DNA from: JBBROS01 sp965260995
Lineage (GTDB): Bacteria; Pseudomonadota; Alphaproteobacteria; Acetobacterales; Acetobacteraceae
DNA length: 64,000 bases
NCBI GenBank assembly: GCA_965260995.1
Contig: CBDHCD010000003.1
Location: 558,001 to 622,000 of the forward strand
Direction: 5' to 3'
The notes beneath the pieces are model-generated. The model ran no database searches. It worked only from the letters and a program-made list of their open reading frames with translations, and was not told the origin of the DNA. Shown one piece after another: positions 1 through 7,764 of the stretch. A program made the translations under genes and the position numbers. Every line of letters begins with the position of its first letter. Positions within the stretch are counted from its first letter, which is position 1.

Positions 1-776
1 ACCCCGCCCGAGGTCAGGATCAGGTCGTGGCCCGCCGCCGCCGCCGCCACCGCCGCGGTGATCGCGTCCCGCCGGTCCGGCAGGATGCCGAGATCCGTCA
101 CCGCCGCCCCCGCCCGCCGGCACAGCAGGGCCAGCAGCACCCGGTTGCTGTCCCACCGCTGCGCCGGGCCGGGCGGCGACCCCGGCTCCACCAGCTCGTC
201 CCCGGTCGAGAACAGCGCCACCCGCACCGGCCGCCGCACCTGGAGCGAGCGCAGCCCCAACGCCGCCGCCAGCGCCACGTCCTGCGGCCGCAGCACCCGC
301 CCGGCCGGCAGCGCCACGGCGCCGGCCGCCACGTCCTCCCCGGCCGGCCGCGTGTTCGCGCCCGCCCGCAGCCCCGGCGGCAGCAGCACCACCCCACCCC
401 GCTCGGTCACGTCCTCCTGCATGAACACCGTGTCGGCCGCCTCGGGCAGCGGCGCGCCGGTGAAGATGCGCATCGCCGTCCCCGGCCGCAGCGCCCCCGC
501 CCGCGACCCGGCCGCCAGCCGCCCCACCACCGGCAGCGGCCCCGCTCCCACCTCCGCCAGCCGCACCGCGTAGCCGTCGACGGCGGAGTTGGCGAACGGC
601 GGCAGGTCCACGGCGGCGACCACGTCCTGCGCCAGCACCCGCCCGTCCGCCCGCAGCAGCGGCGTCGTCTCCACCCCGGCCACGCACGGCACCCCGGCGG
701 CGATCGTCGCCAGCGCCGCGTCCACGCTCTGCAGCTTGCCCCCGAACGCGAAGCAATCGTCCGACAACTGCGCCAT
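1..776 (-). CDS. moeA: Molybdopterin molybdenumtransferase MoeA (partial, 3' end off window)
   Basis: MoeA inserts molybdate into adenylylated molybdopterin in the cytoplasm, completing Mo-cofactor. About 258 N-terminal codons are present; the C-terminus runs off the left edge. The reverse strand reads from ATG at 774-776 (MAQLSDDCFAFGGKLQSVDA), through the family motif PPFANSAVDGYAVR, to GHDLILTSGGV at the edge, the start of the MogA/MoeA-like fold with its TSGGVS motif. The start codon shares one base with the mobB stop (TGATG), so the two are translationally coupled. Placement beside a molybdenum formate dehydrogenase suggests a cofactor supply role for it. Identification is firm; only completeness is unknown. 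Confidence 0.93.
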   Translation of the reverse strand, partial: MAQLSDDCFAFGGKLQSVDAALATIAAGVPCVAGVETTPLLRADGRVLAQDVVAAVDLPPFANSAVDGYAVRLAEVGAGPLPVVGRLAAGSRAGALRPGTAMRIFTGAPLPEAADTVFMQEDVTERGGVVLLPPGLRAGANTRPAGEDVAAGAVALPAGRVLRPQDVALAAALGLRSLQVRRPVRVALFSTGDELVEPGSPPGPAQRWDSNRVLLALLCRRAGAAVTDLGILPDRRDAITAAVAAAAAGHDLILTSGG

Positions 777-1285
777 CAGCCCGGCCCCTCGGCCCAAGGT
801 TGGGCATGTTCGAGCACCAGGCCGGCGACGGCGGCCACGTCGTCCAACGGCACGCAGGGGATCGCGCCCTCCATCACCGGCACGGCGGCGAGGGCGACGA
901 TGGTCGGGTCGCCGGGGTGCAGCAGCGGCTTGCCGACCGCGGCGCGGTGCACCTCGATCTTGGGTTGCGGCCCGCGCTTGAACCCTTCCACCAGCACCAG
1001 GTCCACGCGGCTCATGCGCGAAAGCAGGTCGGGCAGCGCCGGCTCCGCCGCGCCGCGTAACTCGTGCATCAGCGCCCAGCGGTTGGCCGAGCCGACCACG
1101 ACCTCGGTCGCGCCCGCCGCCCGGTGCGCCCAGGAATCCTTGCCCGGCTGGTCGATGTCGAACCCGTGATGCGCGTGCTTGCAGGTGGACACGCTAAGGC
1201 CCCGCGCCACCAGGGCCGGGATCAGCCGGCGCAGCAGCGCCGTCTTGCCCGACCCGCTCCAGCCGGCGAACCCGATCACCCGCAT
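776..1285 (-). CDS. mobB: Molybdopterin-guanine dinucleotide biosynthesis adaptor MobB
   Basis: A 169-residue GTP-binding protein that helps MobA attach GMP to molybdopterin, giving the bis-MGD cofactor used by enzymes such as formate dehydrogenase. The N-terminus MRVIGFAGWSGSGKTALLRR holds a Walker A loop (GWSGSGKT), followed by the typical TCKHAHHGFDIDQPGKDSW and a DLVLVEGFKRGPQPKIEV segment. The ATG at 1285 is preferred over an in-frame ATG at 1309 because a GGGAGGGG stretch lies about 10 bases upstream of the former and the protein then starts at the beta-strand as in homologues. It is divergent from fds and coupled to moeA downstream. Confidence 0.93.
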   Translation of the reverse strand: MRVIGFAGWSGSGKTALLRRLIPALVARGLSVSTCKHAHHGFDIDQPGKDSWAHRAAGATEVVVGSANRWALMHELRGAAEPALPDLLSRMSRVDLVLVEGFKRGPQPKIEVHRAAVGKPLLHPGDPTIVALAAVPVMEGAIPCVPLDDVAAVAGLVLEHAQPWAEGPG

Positions 1286-1357
1286 CCCCGCGCCGCCCCT
1301 CCCAGTCATCCCGTCCCGCGGGAAAAGCCCCCCGCTCGCCCGATTGTTCCGCGATAA

Positions 1358-1371
1358 TCTGGTATACCAGA
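1358..1371. promoter_or_regulatory. 14-bp perfect palindrome, likely GntR/FadR-type operator of fds
   Basis: TCTGGTATACCAGA is a perfect palindrome in the moeA-mobB/fds divergent region. It abuts the upstream edge of the predicted fds -35 box. FadR-subfamily GntR proteins bind palindromes of the TGGT-N-ACCA kind. A near copy (CTGGCATACCAA) lies inside the promoter of the GntR gene at 19101. The palindrome is seen directly; its role is inferred. Confidence 0.6.
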
Positions 1372-1372
1372 C

Positions 1373-1400
1373 TTGGCGACCCCTCTTTATCGGCTAATAT
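1373..1400 (+). promoter_or_regulatory. Sigma70-like promoter of the formate dehydrogenase operon
   Basis: TTGGCG (1373-1378) and TAATAT (1395-1400) are separated by 16 bases, in an AT-richer patch of otherwise GC-rich DNA. Transcription would start near 1407, giving a leader of about 50 bases before the fds ATG at 1457. This argues against the earlier in-frame ATG at 1406. Confidence 0.55.
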
Positions 1401-1456
1401 AACGAATGACGACAGGCCGGGGGCGAACAAGGCCGGCGATCATGAGGGAGACGTTG

Positions 1457-3187
1457 ATGGCGGGTGCACACAACGGCGAGGTCGTGCCCTTCGAGCACCC
1501 GGGCGCCGGGCGGCGTCGGGCGCGCTCGACCCCGAAAGGCCGCGAAGTCCTGCCCAACGCCAAGCACGAGGTCGCCACCCTGCTCGGCGACCGCGCCCGC
1601 GACCGCCAGTACCTCATCGAGTACCTTCACCTCATCCAGGACCGCTACCACCAGATCTCCGCCGCCCACCTCGCCGCGCTGGCCGACGAGATGCGCCTCG
1701 CCTTCGCCGAGGTGTTCGAGACCGCGACCTTCTACGCCCATTTCGACATCGTGAAGGAGGGCGAGCCTGACCTTGCCCCGCTCGTGATCCGCGTCTGCGA
1801 CAGCGTGACCTGCGCCATGTTCGGCGCCGAGCAACTGCTGTCCGAGCTGAAGCAAGCGGAGGCCGTCGGCGCCCTCGGCGCGGAGGCCCGCGTCGTCCGC
1901 GCCCCCTGCGTCGGCCTGTGCGACCAGGCCCCCGTCGCCGAGGTCGGCCACCACTTCCTGCACCACGCCACCGCCGACAGCGTCAAGCAGGCCGTGGCCG
2001 CGGACGACAGCCACCCGCACATCCCGGACGACACCATCGATTACGACGCCTACGTCGCCGGTGGCGGCTACCAGTTGCTCGATAAGGTCCGCACCGGCGC
2101 CATGAGCACCGACGACGTGCTGGCCAAGCTCGACGACAGCGCCCTGCGCGGCCTCGGCGGCGCCGGCTTCCCCACCGGGCGCAAGTGGCGTTCCGTCCGC
2201 AACGAGCCAGGCCCCCGCCTCATGGCCGTCAACGCCGACGAGGGCGAGCCCGGCACCTTCAAGGACCGCCACTACCTCAACACCGATCCCCACCGTTTTC
2301 TCGAAGGCATGTTGATCGGCGCGCTCGTCGTCGAGGCCCCCGACATCTACATCTACCTGCGCGACGAGTACCCCGTCGCCAACGCCATCCTCCGCCGCGA
2401 GATCGCCAAGCTCCCCGCCGGCCTGCCACGCATCCACATCCGCCGCGGGGCCGGGGCCTACATCTGCGGCGAGGAAAGCTCCATGCTGGAAAGCCTGGAA
2501 GGCAAGCGCGGCCTGCCCCGGCACAAGCCGCCGTTCCCGTTCCAGGTCGGCCTGTTCGGCCGCCCGACGCTGATCAACAACGTCGAAACCCTCTACTGGG
2601 TGCGCGACCTGCTCGAGCGCGGCGCGGACTGGTGGAAGTCGCACGGTGCCAACGGCCGCGTCGGCCTGCGCACCTACTCTGTCAGCGGCCGGGTCAACAA
2701 CCCGGGCGTCAAGCTCGCCCCCGCCGGCAGCACCGTGCAGCAACTGATCGACGAGCACTGCGGCGGCATGATGGACGGCCACGAGCTCCGCGCCTACCTG
2801 CCCGGCGGCGCGTCCGGCGGCATCCTGCCCGCCAGCATGAACGACATCCCGCTCGACTTCGGCACCCTGGAGAAGCACGGCTGCTTCATCGGCTCCGCCG
2901 CCGTCGTCATCTTCTCGCAAGCCGACGACATCCCCGGCGTCGCCCTCAACCTCATGCGCTTCTTCGAGGACGAGAGCTGCGGCCAATGCACCCCCTGCCG
3001 CAACGGCACCCAGAAGGCGCGCATGTTGATGGAGCGCGCCGTGTGGGACGCGCCGCTCCTGAAGGAACTCGCCACCGTCATGGCCGACGCCTCGATTTGC
3101 GGCCTCGGCCAGGCCGCCAGCAACCCGCTGTCCTGCGTCATCCGCTACTTCCCCGAAACCCTCATCACCAAGGAAGCCGCCGAATGA
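1457..3187 (+). CDS. fdsB: NAD-dependent formate dehydrogenase, fused NuoE/NuoF-like beta subunit
   Basis: This 576-residue subunit accepts electrons from the molybdenum subunit and reduces NAD+. Residues about 20-180 are NuoE/thioredoxin-like with a [2Fe-2S] set (CDSVTC, then CVGLC). The rest is NuoF-like: GGAGFPTGRKW and NADEGEPGTFKDRHYL for FMN/NADH, GAYICGEESSMLESLEG, and a [4Fe-4S] set ESCGQCTPCRNGT plus ASICGLG. In Rhodobacter and Cupriavidus the NuoE part is a separate FdsG; here it is fused, as in the two-subunit FDH1 of Methylobacterium. The start at 1457 has GAGGGAG just upstream. The stop overlaps the fdsA start (ATGA). A promoter and a palindromic operator precede it. Confidence 0.93.
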   Translation: MAGAHNGEVVPFEHPGAGRRRARSTPKGREVLPNAKHEVATLLGDRARDRQYLIEYLHLIQDRYHQISAAHLAALADEMRLAFAEVFETATFYAHFDIVKEGEPDLAPLVIRVCDSVTCAMFGAEQLLSELKQAEAVGALGAEARVVRAPCVGLCDQAPVAEVGHHFLHHATADSVKQAVAADDSHPHIPDDTIDYDAYVAGGGYQLLDKVRTGAMSTDDVLAKLDDSALRGLGGAGFPTGRKWRSVRNEPGPRLMAVNADEGEPGTFKDRHYLNTDPHRFLEGMLIGALVVEAPDIYIYLRDEYPVANAILRREIAKLPAGLPRIHIRRGAGAYICGEESSMLESLEGKRGLPRHKPPFPFQVGLFGRPTLINNVETLYWVRDLLERGADWWKSHGANGRVGLRTYSVSGRVNNPGVKLAPAGSTVQQLIDEHCGGMMDGHELRAYLPGGASGGILPASMNDIPLDFGTLEKHGCFIGSAAVVIFSQADDIPGVALNLMRFFEDESCGQCTPCRNGTQKARMLMERAVWDAPLLKELATVMADASICGLGQAASNPLSCVIRYFPETLITKEAAE

Positions 3188-6012
3188 GCAGCTCCACCAC
3201 GCGGGAAGGCCCGCAGAACCTCGGCGGCGTCACGACGGAAACCCAGGGTCTCGCCTTCGAACTCGACGGCGAGCAGGTGTTCGCCCAGGAAGGCGAGTCC
3301 ATCTGGGACGTGGCCCGCCGCCTCGGCACCGCCATCCCCCACCTGTGCCACCGCCCGGAGCCGGGCTACCGCCCCGACGGCAACTGCCGCGTCTGCATGG
3401 TCGAGATCGAAGGGGAGCGCGTCCTCGCCCCCTCCTGCAAGCGCGTCCCCGCCGTTGGCATGAAGGTCCACACCGACACCGAGCGCGCCGCCAAGGCCCG
3501 CAAGATGGTCATGGAGCTGCTGGTCGCCGACCAGCCCGCCCGCGAAACCTCCCACGACCCGGCCAGCCCGTTCTGGGCCTGGGCCGACAAGACCGACGTG
3601 ACCGAGAGCCGCTTCCCCGCCGCCGAGCGTTGGGCGCACGACCCGAGCCATCCCGCCATGCGCGTCAACCTCGACGCCTGCATCCAGTGCAACCTGTGCG
3701 TCCGCGCCTGCCGCGAGGTCCAGGTCAACGACGTGATCGGCATGGCCTGGCGCAACGCCGGCTCCAAGGTGGTGTTCGACTTCGACGACCCGATGGGCGC
3801 CAGCACCTGCGTCGCCTGCGGTGAATGCGTCCAGGCCTGCCCGACCGGCGCGCTGATGCCTTCCGCTTACCTCAACGACGACGAGCAGCGCACCGTCTAC
3901 CCCGACCGCCAGGTCGCCAGCCTGTGCCCCTACTGCGGCGTCGGCTGCCAGGTGAACTACCAGGTCAAGGACGACAAGGTCATCTACGCCGAGGGCCGAA
4001 ACGGCCCGGCCAACCACAACCGCCTCTGCGTCAAGGGCCGCTTCGGCTTCGACTACATCCACCACCCTCACCGCCTGACCAAGCCGCTGATCCGCCTGCC
4101 CAACGCGCCCAAGCACGCCATGGACCAGGTGGACCCGGCCAACCCCTGGACCCACTTCCGCGAGGCCACCTGGGACGAGGCGCTCGACGCCGCCGCCAAG
4201 GGCTTCCAGCGCGTCAAGGCCGACAAGGGGCCGCGCGGCCTGGCCGGCTTCGGCTCCGCCAAAGGCTCCAACGAGGAAGCCTATCTATTCCAGAAGCTGG
4301 TCCGCATCGGCTTCGGCTCCAACAACGTCGACCACTGCACCCGCCTGTGCCACGCCAGCTCGGTCGCCGCCCTCATGGAAGGCATCAACTCCGGCGCGGT
4401 CAGCGCCCCCTTCGCCGCCGCCAAGGACGCCGACGTCATCATCATCATCGGCGCCAACCCGGCGGTGAACCACCCCGTCGCCGCCACCTTCATCAAGCAG
4501 GCGGTCAAGGACCACGGCGCCAAGCTCATCATCATGGACCCGCGCCACCAGTCGCTGTCCCGCCTCGCCCACCGCCACCTGGCGTTCAAGCCCGGCAGCG
4601 ACGTCGCCCTGCTCAACGCCATGCTGCACACCATCATCGAGGAAGGCCTGACCGACCAGCAGTACATCGCCGCCTACACCGAGGGCTTCCAGGAACTCAA
4701 GGACCGCATCAAGGACTTCCCGCCCGAGAAGATGGAGGCTGTCTGCGGCATCAAGGCCGAGACCATCCGCGAGGTCGCCCGCCTCTACGCCAAGTCGGAG
4801 GCGTCGCTGATCTTCTGGGGCATGGGCATCAGCCAGCACATCCACGGCACCGACAACTCCCGCTGCCTGATCGCGCTCGCCCTCACCACCGGCCAGATCG
4901 GCCGCAAGGGCGCCGGGCTGCACCCGCTGCGCGGCCAGAACAACGTCCAGGGCGCGTCCGACGCCGGGCTGATCCCGATGGTCTACCCGGACTACCAGTC
5001 CGTCGAGCGTGCCGACGTCCGCGAGCACTTCGAGCAGTTCTGGGGCACCAAGCTCGACCCGCAGAAGGGCCTCACCGTGGTCGAGATCATGCGCGCCATC
5101 CACGCCGGCGACATCCGCGGCATGTTCGTGGAAGGCGAGAACCCGGCCATGTCCGACCCCGACCTCCACCACGCCCGCACCGCCCTGGCCATGCTGGACC
5201 ACCTGGTCGTCCAGGACCTGTTCCTGACCGAGACCGCCTTCCACGCCGACGTGGTGCTGCCCGCCTCCGCCTTCGCCGAGAAGGCCGGCACCTTCACCAA
5301 CACCGACCGCCGCGTCCAGATCGCCCACCCGGTCATTCCCCCGCCCGGCGACGCGCGCCAGGATCTGTGGATTATCCAGGAGATCGGCAAGCGCATGGGC
5401 CTGCCCTGGGACTACGACGGCCCCGCCCAGGTGTTCGCCGAGATGGCCCACGTCATGCCGTCGTTCAACAACATCACCTGGGAGCGGCTGGAGCGAGAAG
5501 GGGCCGTCACCTACCCGGTGGACGCCCCCGACCAGCCCGGCCACGAGATCATCTTCTACAGCGGCTTCCCCACCGAGAGCGGCCGCGGCAAGCTCGTGCC
5601 CGCCAAGGTCATCCCCCCGGACGAGGTGCCGGACGCCGAGTTCCCGATGGTCCTCTCCACCGGCCGCGTGCTGGAGCACTGGCACACCGGCAGCATGACC
5701 CGCCGCGCCGACGTGCTCGACGCCATCGAGCCGGAAGCCGTGGCCCTGATGTCGCCCAAGGACCTGTGGCGGCTCAGGCTCGATGCCGGCAGCCTGATCA
5801 AGCTCGAAACCCGCCGTGGCGTCGTCGAGGTCAAGGTCCGCAGCGACCGCGACGTGCCGCAGAACATGGTGTTCCTGCCGTTCTGCTACGCCGAGGCCGC
5901 CGCCAACCTCCTGACCAACCCGGCGCTCGACCCGGTCGGTAAGATTCCCGAGTTCAAGTTCTGCGCCGCCCGGGTCAGCGCCGCCGGCCGGGTGCCGGTC
6001 GCGGCGGAATAG
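3184..6012 (+). CDS. fdsA: Formate dehydrogenase, molybdenum catalytic alpha subunit
   Basis: This 942-residue soluble subunit oxidises formate to CO2. N-terminal region: a [2Fe-2S] ferredoxin domain (HLCHRPEPGYRPDGNCRVCM, then SCKRVP), two [4Fe-4S] motifs (CIQCNLCVRAC and CVACGECVQACPTG), then the cluster motif CPYCGVGC that opens the Mo-bis-MGD domain. The metal ligand is cysteine, not selenocysteine: DHCTRLCHASS, C389 followed by H390. The C-terminal MopB region (PMVLSTGRVLEHWHTGSMTR) is intact. It begins inside the fdsB stop codon. No fdsC/fdhD or fdsD gene follows; the IS element lies downstream. It probably consumes formate made by the oxalate operon at 19868-22890. Confidence 0.95.
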   Translation: MSSSTTREGPQNLGGVTTETQGLAFELDGEQVFAQEGESIWDVARRLGTAIPHLCHRPEPGYRPDGNCRVCMVEIEGERVLAPSCKRVPAVGMKVHTDTERAAKARKMVMELLVADQPARETSHDPASPFWAWADKTDVTESRFPAAERWAHDPSHPAMRVNLDACIQCNLCVRACREVQVNDVIGMAWRNAGSKVVFDFDDPMGASTCVACGECVQACPTGALMPSAYLNDDEQRTVYPDRQVASLCPYCGVGCQVNYQVKDDKVIYAEGRNGPANHNRLCVKGRFGFDYIHHPHRLTKPLIRLPNAPKHAMDQVDPANPWTHFREATWDEALDAAAKGFQRVKADKGPRGLAGFGSAKGSNEEAYLFQKLVRIGFGSNNVDHCTRLCHASSVAALMEGINSGAVSAPFAAAKDADVIIIIGANPAVNHPVAATFIKQAVKDHGAKLIIMDPRHQSLSRLAHRHLAFKPGSDVALLNAMLHTIIEEGLTDQQYIAAYTEGFQELKDRIKDFPPEKMEAVCGIKAETIREVARLYAKSEASLIFWGMGISQHIHGTDNSRCLIALALTTGQIGRKGAGLHPLRGQNNVQGASDAGLIPMVYPDYQSVERADVREHFEQFWGTKLDPQKGLTVVEIMRAIHAGDIRGMFVEGENPAMSDPDLHHARTALAMLDHLVVQDLFLTETAFHADVVLPASAFAEKAGTFTNTDRRVQIAHPVIPPPGDARQDLWIIQEIGKRMGLPWDYDGPAQVFAEMAHVMPSFNNITWERLEREGAVTYPVDAPDQPGHEIIFYSGFPTESGRGKLVPAKVIPPDEVPDAEFPMVLSTGRVLEHWHTGSMTRRADVLDAIEPEAVALMSPKDLWRLRLDAGSLIKLETRRGVVEVKVRSDRDVPQNMVFLPFCYAEAAANLLTNPALDPVGKIPEFKFCAARVSAAGRVPVAAE

Positions 6013-6143
6013 AAACAATCGCCGCCCTTGCGAGCCGGGGGCGGTGTCCCGCCTAAAAGCATTTTCGGATCAAGCGAGCTTACCCGACCCGACGGAATGC
6101 GCGTTCGAGCAACAGGCTGAAGTATGTCCGGCGCTTCTGTCTA

Positions 6144-7008
6144 GGCGGTAGTGACGATTTCACCGAAGCAGGACGACTATGGCGGCGAGTTGGACGAAGC
6201 CTCTGTAGTTGGGCAGGAGCTTGTCGTAGCGGGTGGCCACGCGCCTGAACTGCTTCAGCTTGTTGAAGAACCGCTCGGCGAGGTTGCGCTCCCGGTAGAG
6301 CGCCTTGTCATGGTCGCGTGGCGTTTTGCGGTTGGACCGGGGCGGGATGACAGCCTCGGCTCCCATGTCGCCTATGGCATCCCGCAGGTGGTCAGCGTCG
6401 TATCCCTTGTCGGCGATCACGGCACCGGGCTTGAGGCCGTCCAGCAGTTCGTGGCCGCGCGTGACGTCATGGCGCTGCCCCGGCCCGAACAGCAGGCGCA
6501 CCGGGTTGCCCAGCGCGTCGGTGGCGGCGTGTACCTTGGTGCTCAGGCCGCCGCGAGAGCGGCCCAGCCCCTGGGCATCAGGCCCCCCTTGGACCGGCGG
6601 GCCCCGGCCGCGTGCTGGTGGGCGCGCACGACCGTGCTGTCGATCATCAGCCATTCCAGGTCGCTGTCCGCCGCAAGCACGGCCAGGAAGCCGCCCAAGA
6701 CGTCGCGCTCGACCCAGCGATAGAAGCGGCGCTTCACGGCCTGGTAATCACCATACCGCTCGGGCAGGTCGCGCCAGCGCGCGCCAGAGCGCGCCATCCA
6801 CAGCAGCGCATCCACGAACCGGCGGTTGTCGCAACGCGGCCCACGCTGGCCCTCGCGCCCGCCCGGAACCAGGTCCCGCAAGCGCTCCCACTGGTCGTCG
6901 CGCAACGCATCCACCTCAACGCCCGCCATCGCCAAACCTCGAAATCAGCCTTGAACCACACCCAGCGCCGAACCGGAACCCAGCCGAGCTGAAATCGTCA
7001 CTACGGCC
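6144..7008 (-). mobile_element. IS5-family (IS427-like) insertion sequence, about 865 bp
   Basis: Terminal inverted repeats of 19 bp match with one mismatch: GGCGGTAGTGACGATTTCA at 6144-6162 and the complement of GGCCGTAGTGACGATTTCA at 6990-7008. Both ends are flanked by TA (6142-6143 and 7009-7010), the usual 2-bp target duplication of the IS427 group. Removing the element restores CTAGAGCAGTTCC, the terminal motif of the repeat family at 7011, so the IS landed in that repeat. One transposase gene with a frameshift site fills it. Both ends and all DDE residues are intact. Confidence 0.9.
6160..6929 (-). CDS. IS5/IS427-type DDE transposase, made by -1 frameshifting
   Basis: Two overlapping frames encode one transposase of about 256 residues. 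OrfA starts at ATG 6929 (MAGVEVDALRDDQWERLRDL) and carries the first catalytic Asp in WLMIDSTVVRAHQHAAG. OrfB continues as GRSRGGLSTKVHAATDALGN, with the second Asp in VIADKGYDADHL and the Glu in RNLAERFFNKLKQFRR. The switch occurs at a CCAAGGGGGGCC run (complement of about 6584-6595). Zero frame reads AAG GGG GGC and -1 frame reads CAA GGG GGG, the usual arrangement in this group. OrfA alone ends shortly after. The OrfB stop lies inside the left inverted repeat. Probably functional. Confidence 0.87.
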
Positions 7009-7010
7009 TA

Positions 7011-7248
7011 GAGCAGTTCCAGTTCTGTCGGACGCACCGTGCGTCCGACCAAACTAAGTAACCGCACGGAGCGATGGCTGGAGTGGTTTTGCGCAACATG
7101 AAACCGCTTTAACGCCGGATACGCTCAAGAGCGGTTTCAGTTTTGTCGGACGCACCTCACGTCCGACAAAGCTGAGTAACCGCGTGGAACGATGGCTGGA
7201 GTGGTTTTGCGCAATATGGAAACCGCTCTAACGCCGGACACGCTCTAG
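7011..7248 (+). repeat. Interspersed palindromic repeat, two tandem units
   Basis: Two diverged head-to-tail units of about 118 bp (7011-7128 and 7129-7248). Each has a GAGCGGTTTCAGTT-like start, a hairpin GTCGGACG...CGTCCGAC, the block GTGGAACGATGGCTGGAGTG, and a second dyad ending AAACCGCTCTAACGCCGGA. The second unit ends CGCTCTAG. Related copies are at 14142, 17689 and, inverted, 37253. The IS427 element is inserted at the left border. The terminal CTAG contains the stop codon (TAG on the minus strand) of the DUF4112 gene. Confidence 0.85.
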
Positions 7249-7619
7249 CGCGGCCGCACCCCCAGCCAGTCCTCCAGCAACGCCAGGTTGCGCAGGTTCG
7301 CCTTGAACACGACGTCGAACAGGTCGCCGATCACCGGGATCACGCCGCCCACCACCTCAATGGCGATGTTGGCCAGCATCCGCCACAGCAGGGCCGCGGG
7401 CGCGCCCATCTGCCGCGCCTGCCACACGATATAGAGCGACACCACCCCCAGCAGCACGTCGCCCGCCGCCGGGGTCAGCCCGAACAAGCTGTTCAGCCCG
7501 AACCGGAACCGCGTGCCGGGCACTCCGAACTGCGCGTCCAGCAGCCACGCGAAGCGGCGCAGCCGCGCCAGCCGGGCGGCGTGGTCGATGGCGGGTTGGG
7601 CGAATGTGGCGGTGGTCAT
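7245..7619 (-). CDS. DUF4112 domain membrane protein
   Basis: A 124-residue protein of the DUF4112 family, function unknown. After a basic start (ARLARLRRFAWLLDAQF) come RFRFGLNSLFGLTPAAGDVL and a hydrophobic stretch (LLGVVSLYIVWQARQMG). The conserved family end follows: MLANIAIEVVGGVIPVIGDL and FDVVFKANLRNLALLEDWL. Probably one or two membrane-embedded segments. ATG 7619 is used; the reading frame is open further upstream, but that extension has no family match. Its TAG stop is formed by the terminal CTAG of the adjacent repeat, so the last residues may have been set by repeat insertion. Confidence 0.85.
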   Translation of the reverse strand: MTTATFAQPAIDHAARLARLRRFAWLLDAQFGVPGTRFRFGLNSLFGLTPAAGDVLLGVVSLYIVWQARQMGAPAALLWRMLANIAIEVVGGVIPVIGDLFDVVFKANLRNLALLEDWLGVRPR

Positions 7620-7764
7620 GGCCGGCACTCCGGGGTCGGGTAGGCGCAGGAATGTCGTGCCGTGGCCCGGCCCACGCAAGAGGCGGCCGCCAGCCCGCAT
7701 ACCTCCGAGGAGGGGATGATCTCCGCCTCGCCGCCGATGCCGACCCGCCTCGGCGTTCAAGCCG

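Noticed and set aside
1406..1456. In-frame ATG at 1406 as the fdsB start
   Set aside because: It lies at the predicted transcription start, without a ribosome site; ATG 1457 has GAGGGAG upstream.
4336..4356. Selenocysteine at the formate dehydrogenase active site
   Set aside because: The codon is TGC in the frame DHCTRLCH, so cysteine is used.
4285..6018. 577-residue minus-strand open frame
   Set aside because: Shadow of fdsA created by high GC; composition is Val/Gly/Asp-rich.
6013..6060. Terminator after fdsA
   Set aside because: A weak CCGCCC/GGGCGG pairing is present but has a long loop and no U-tract.
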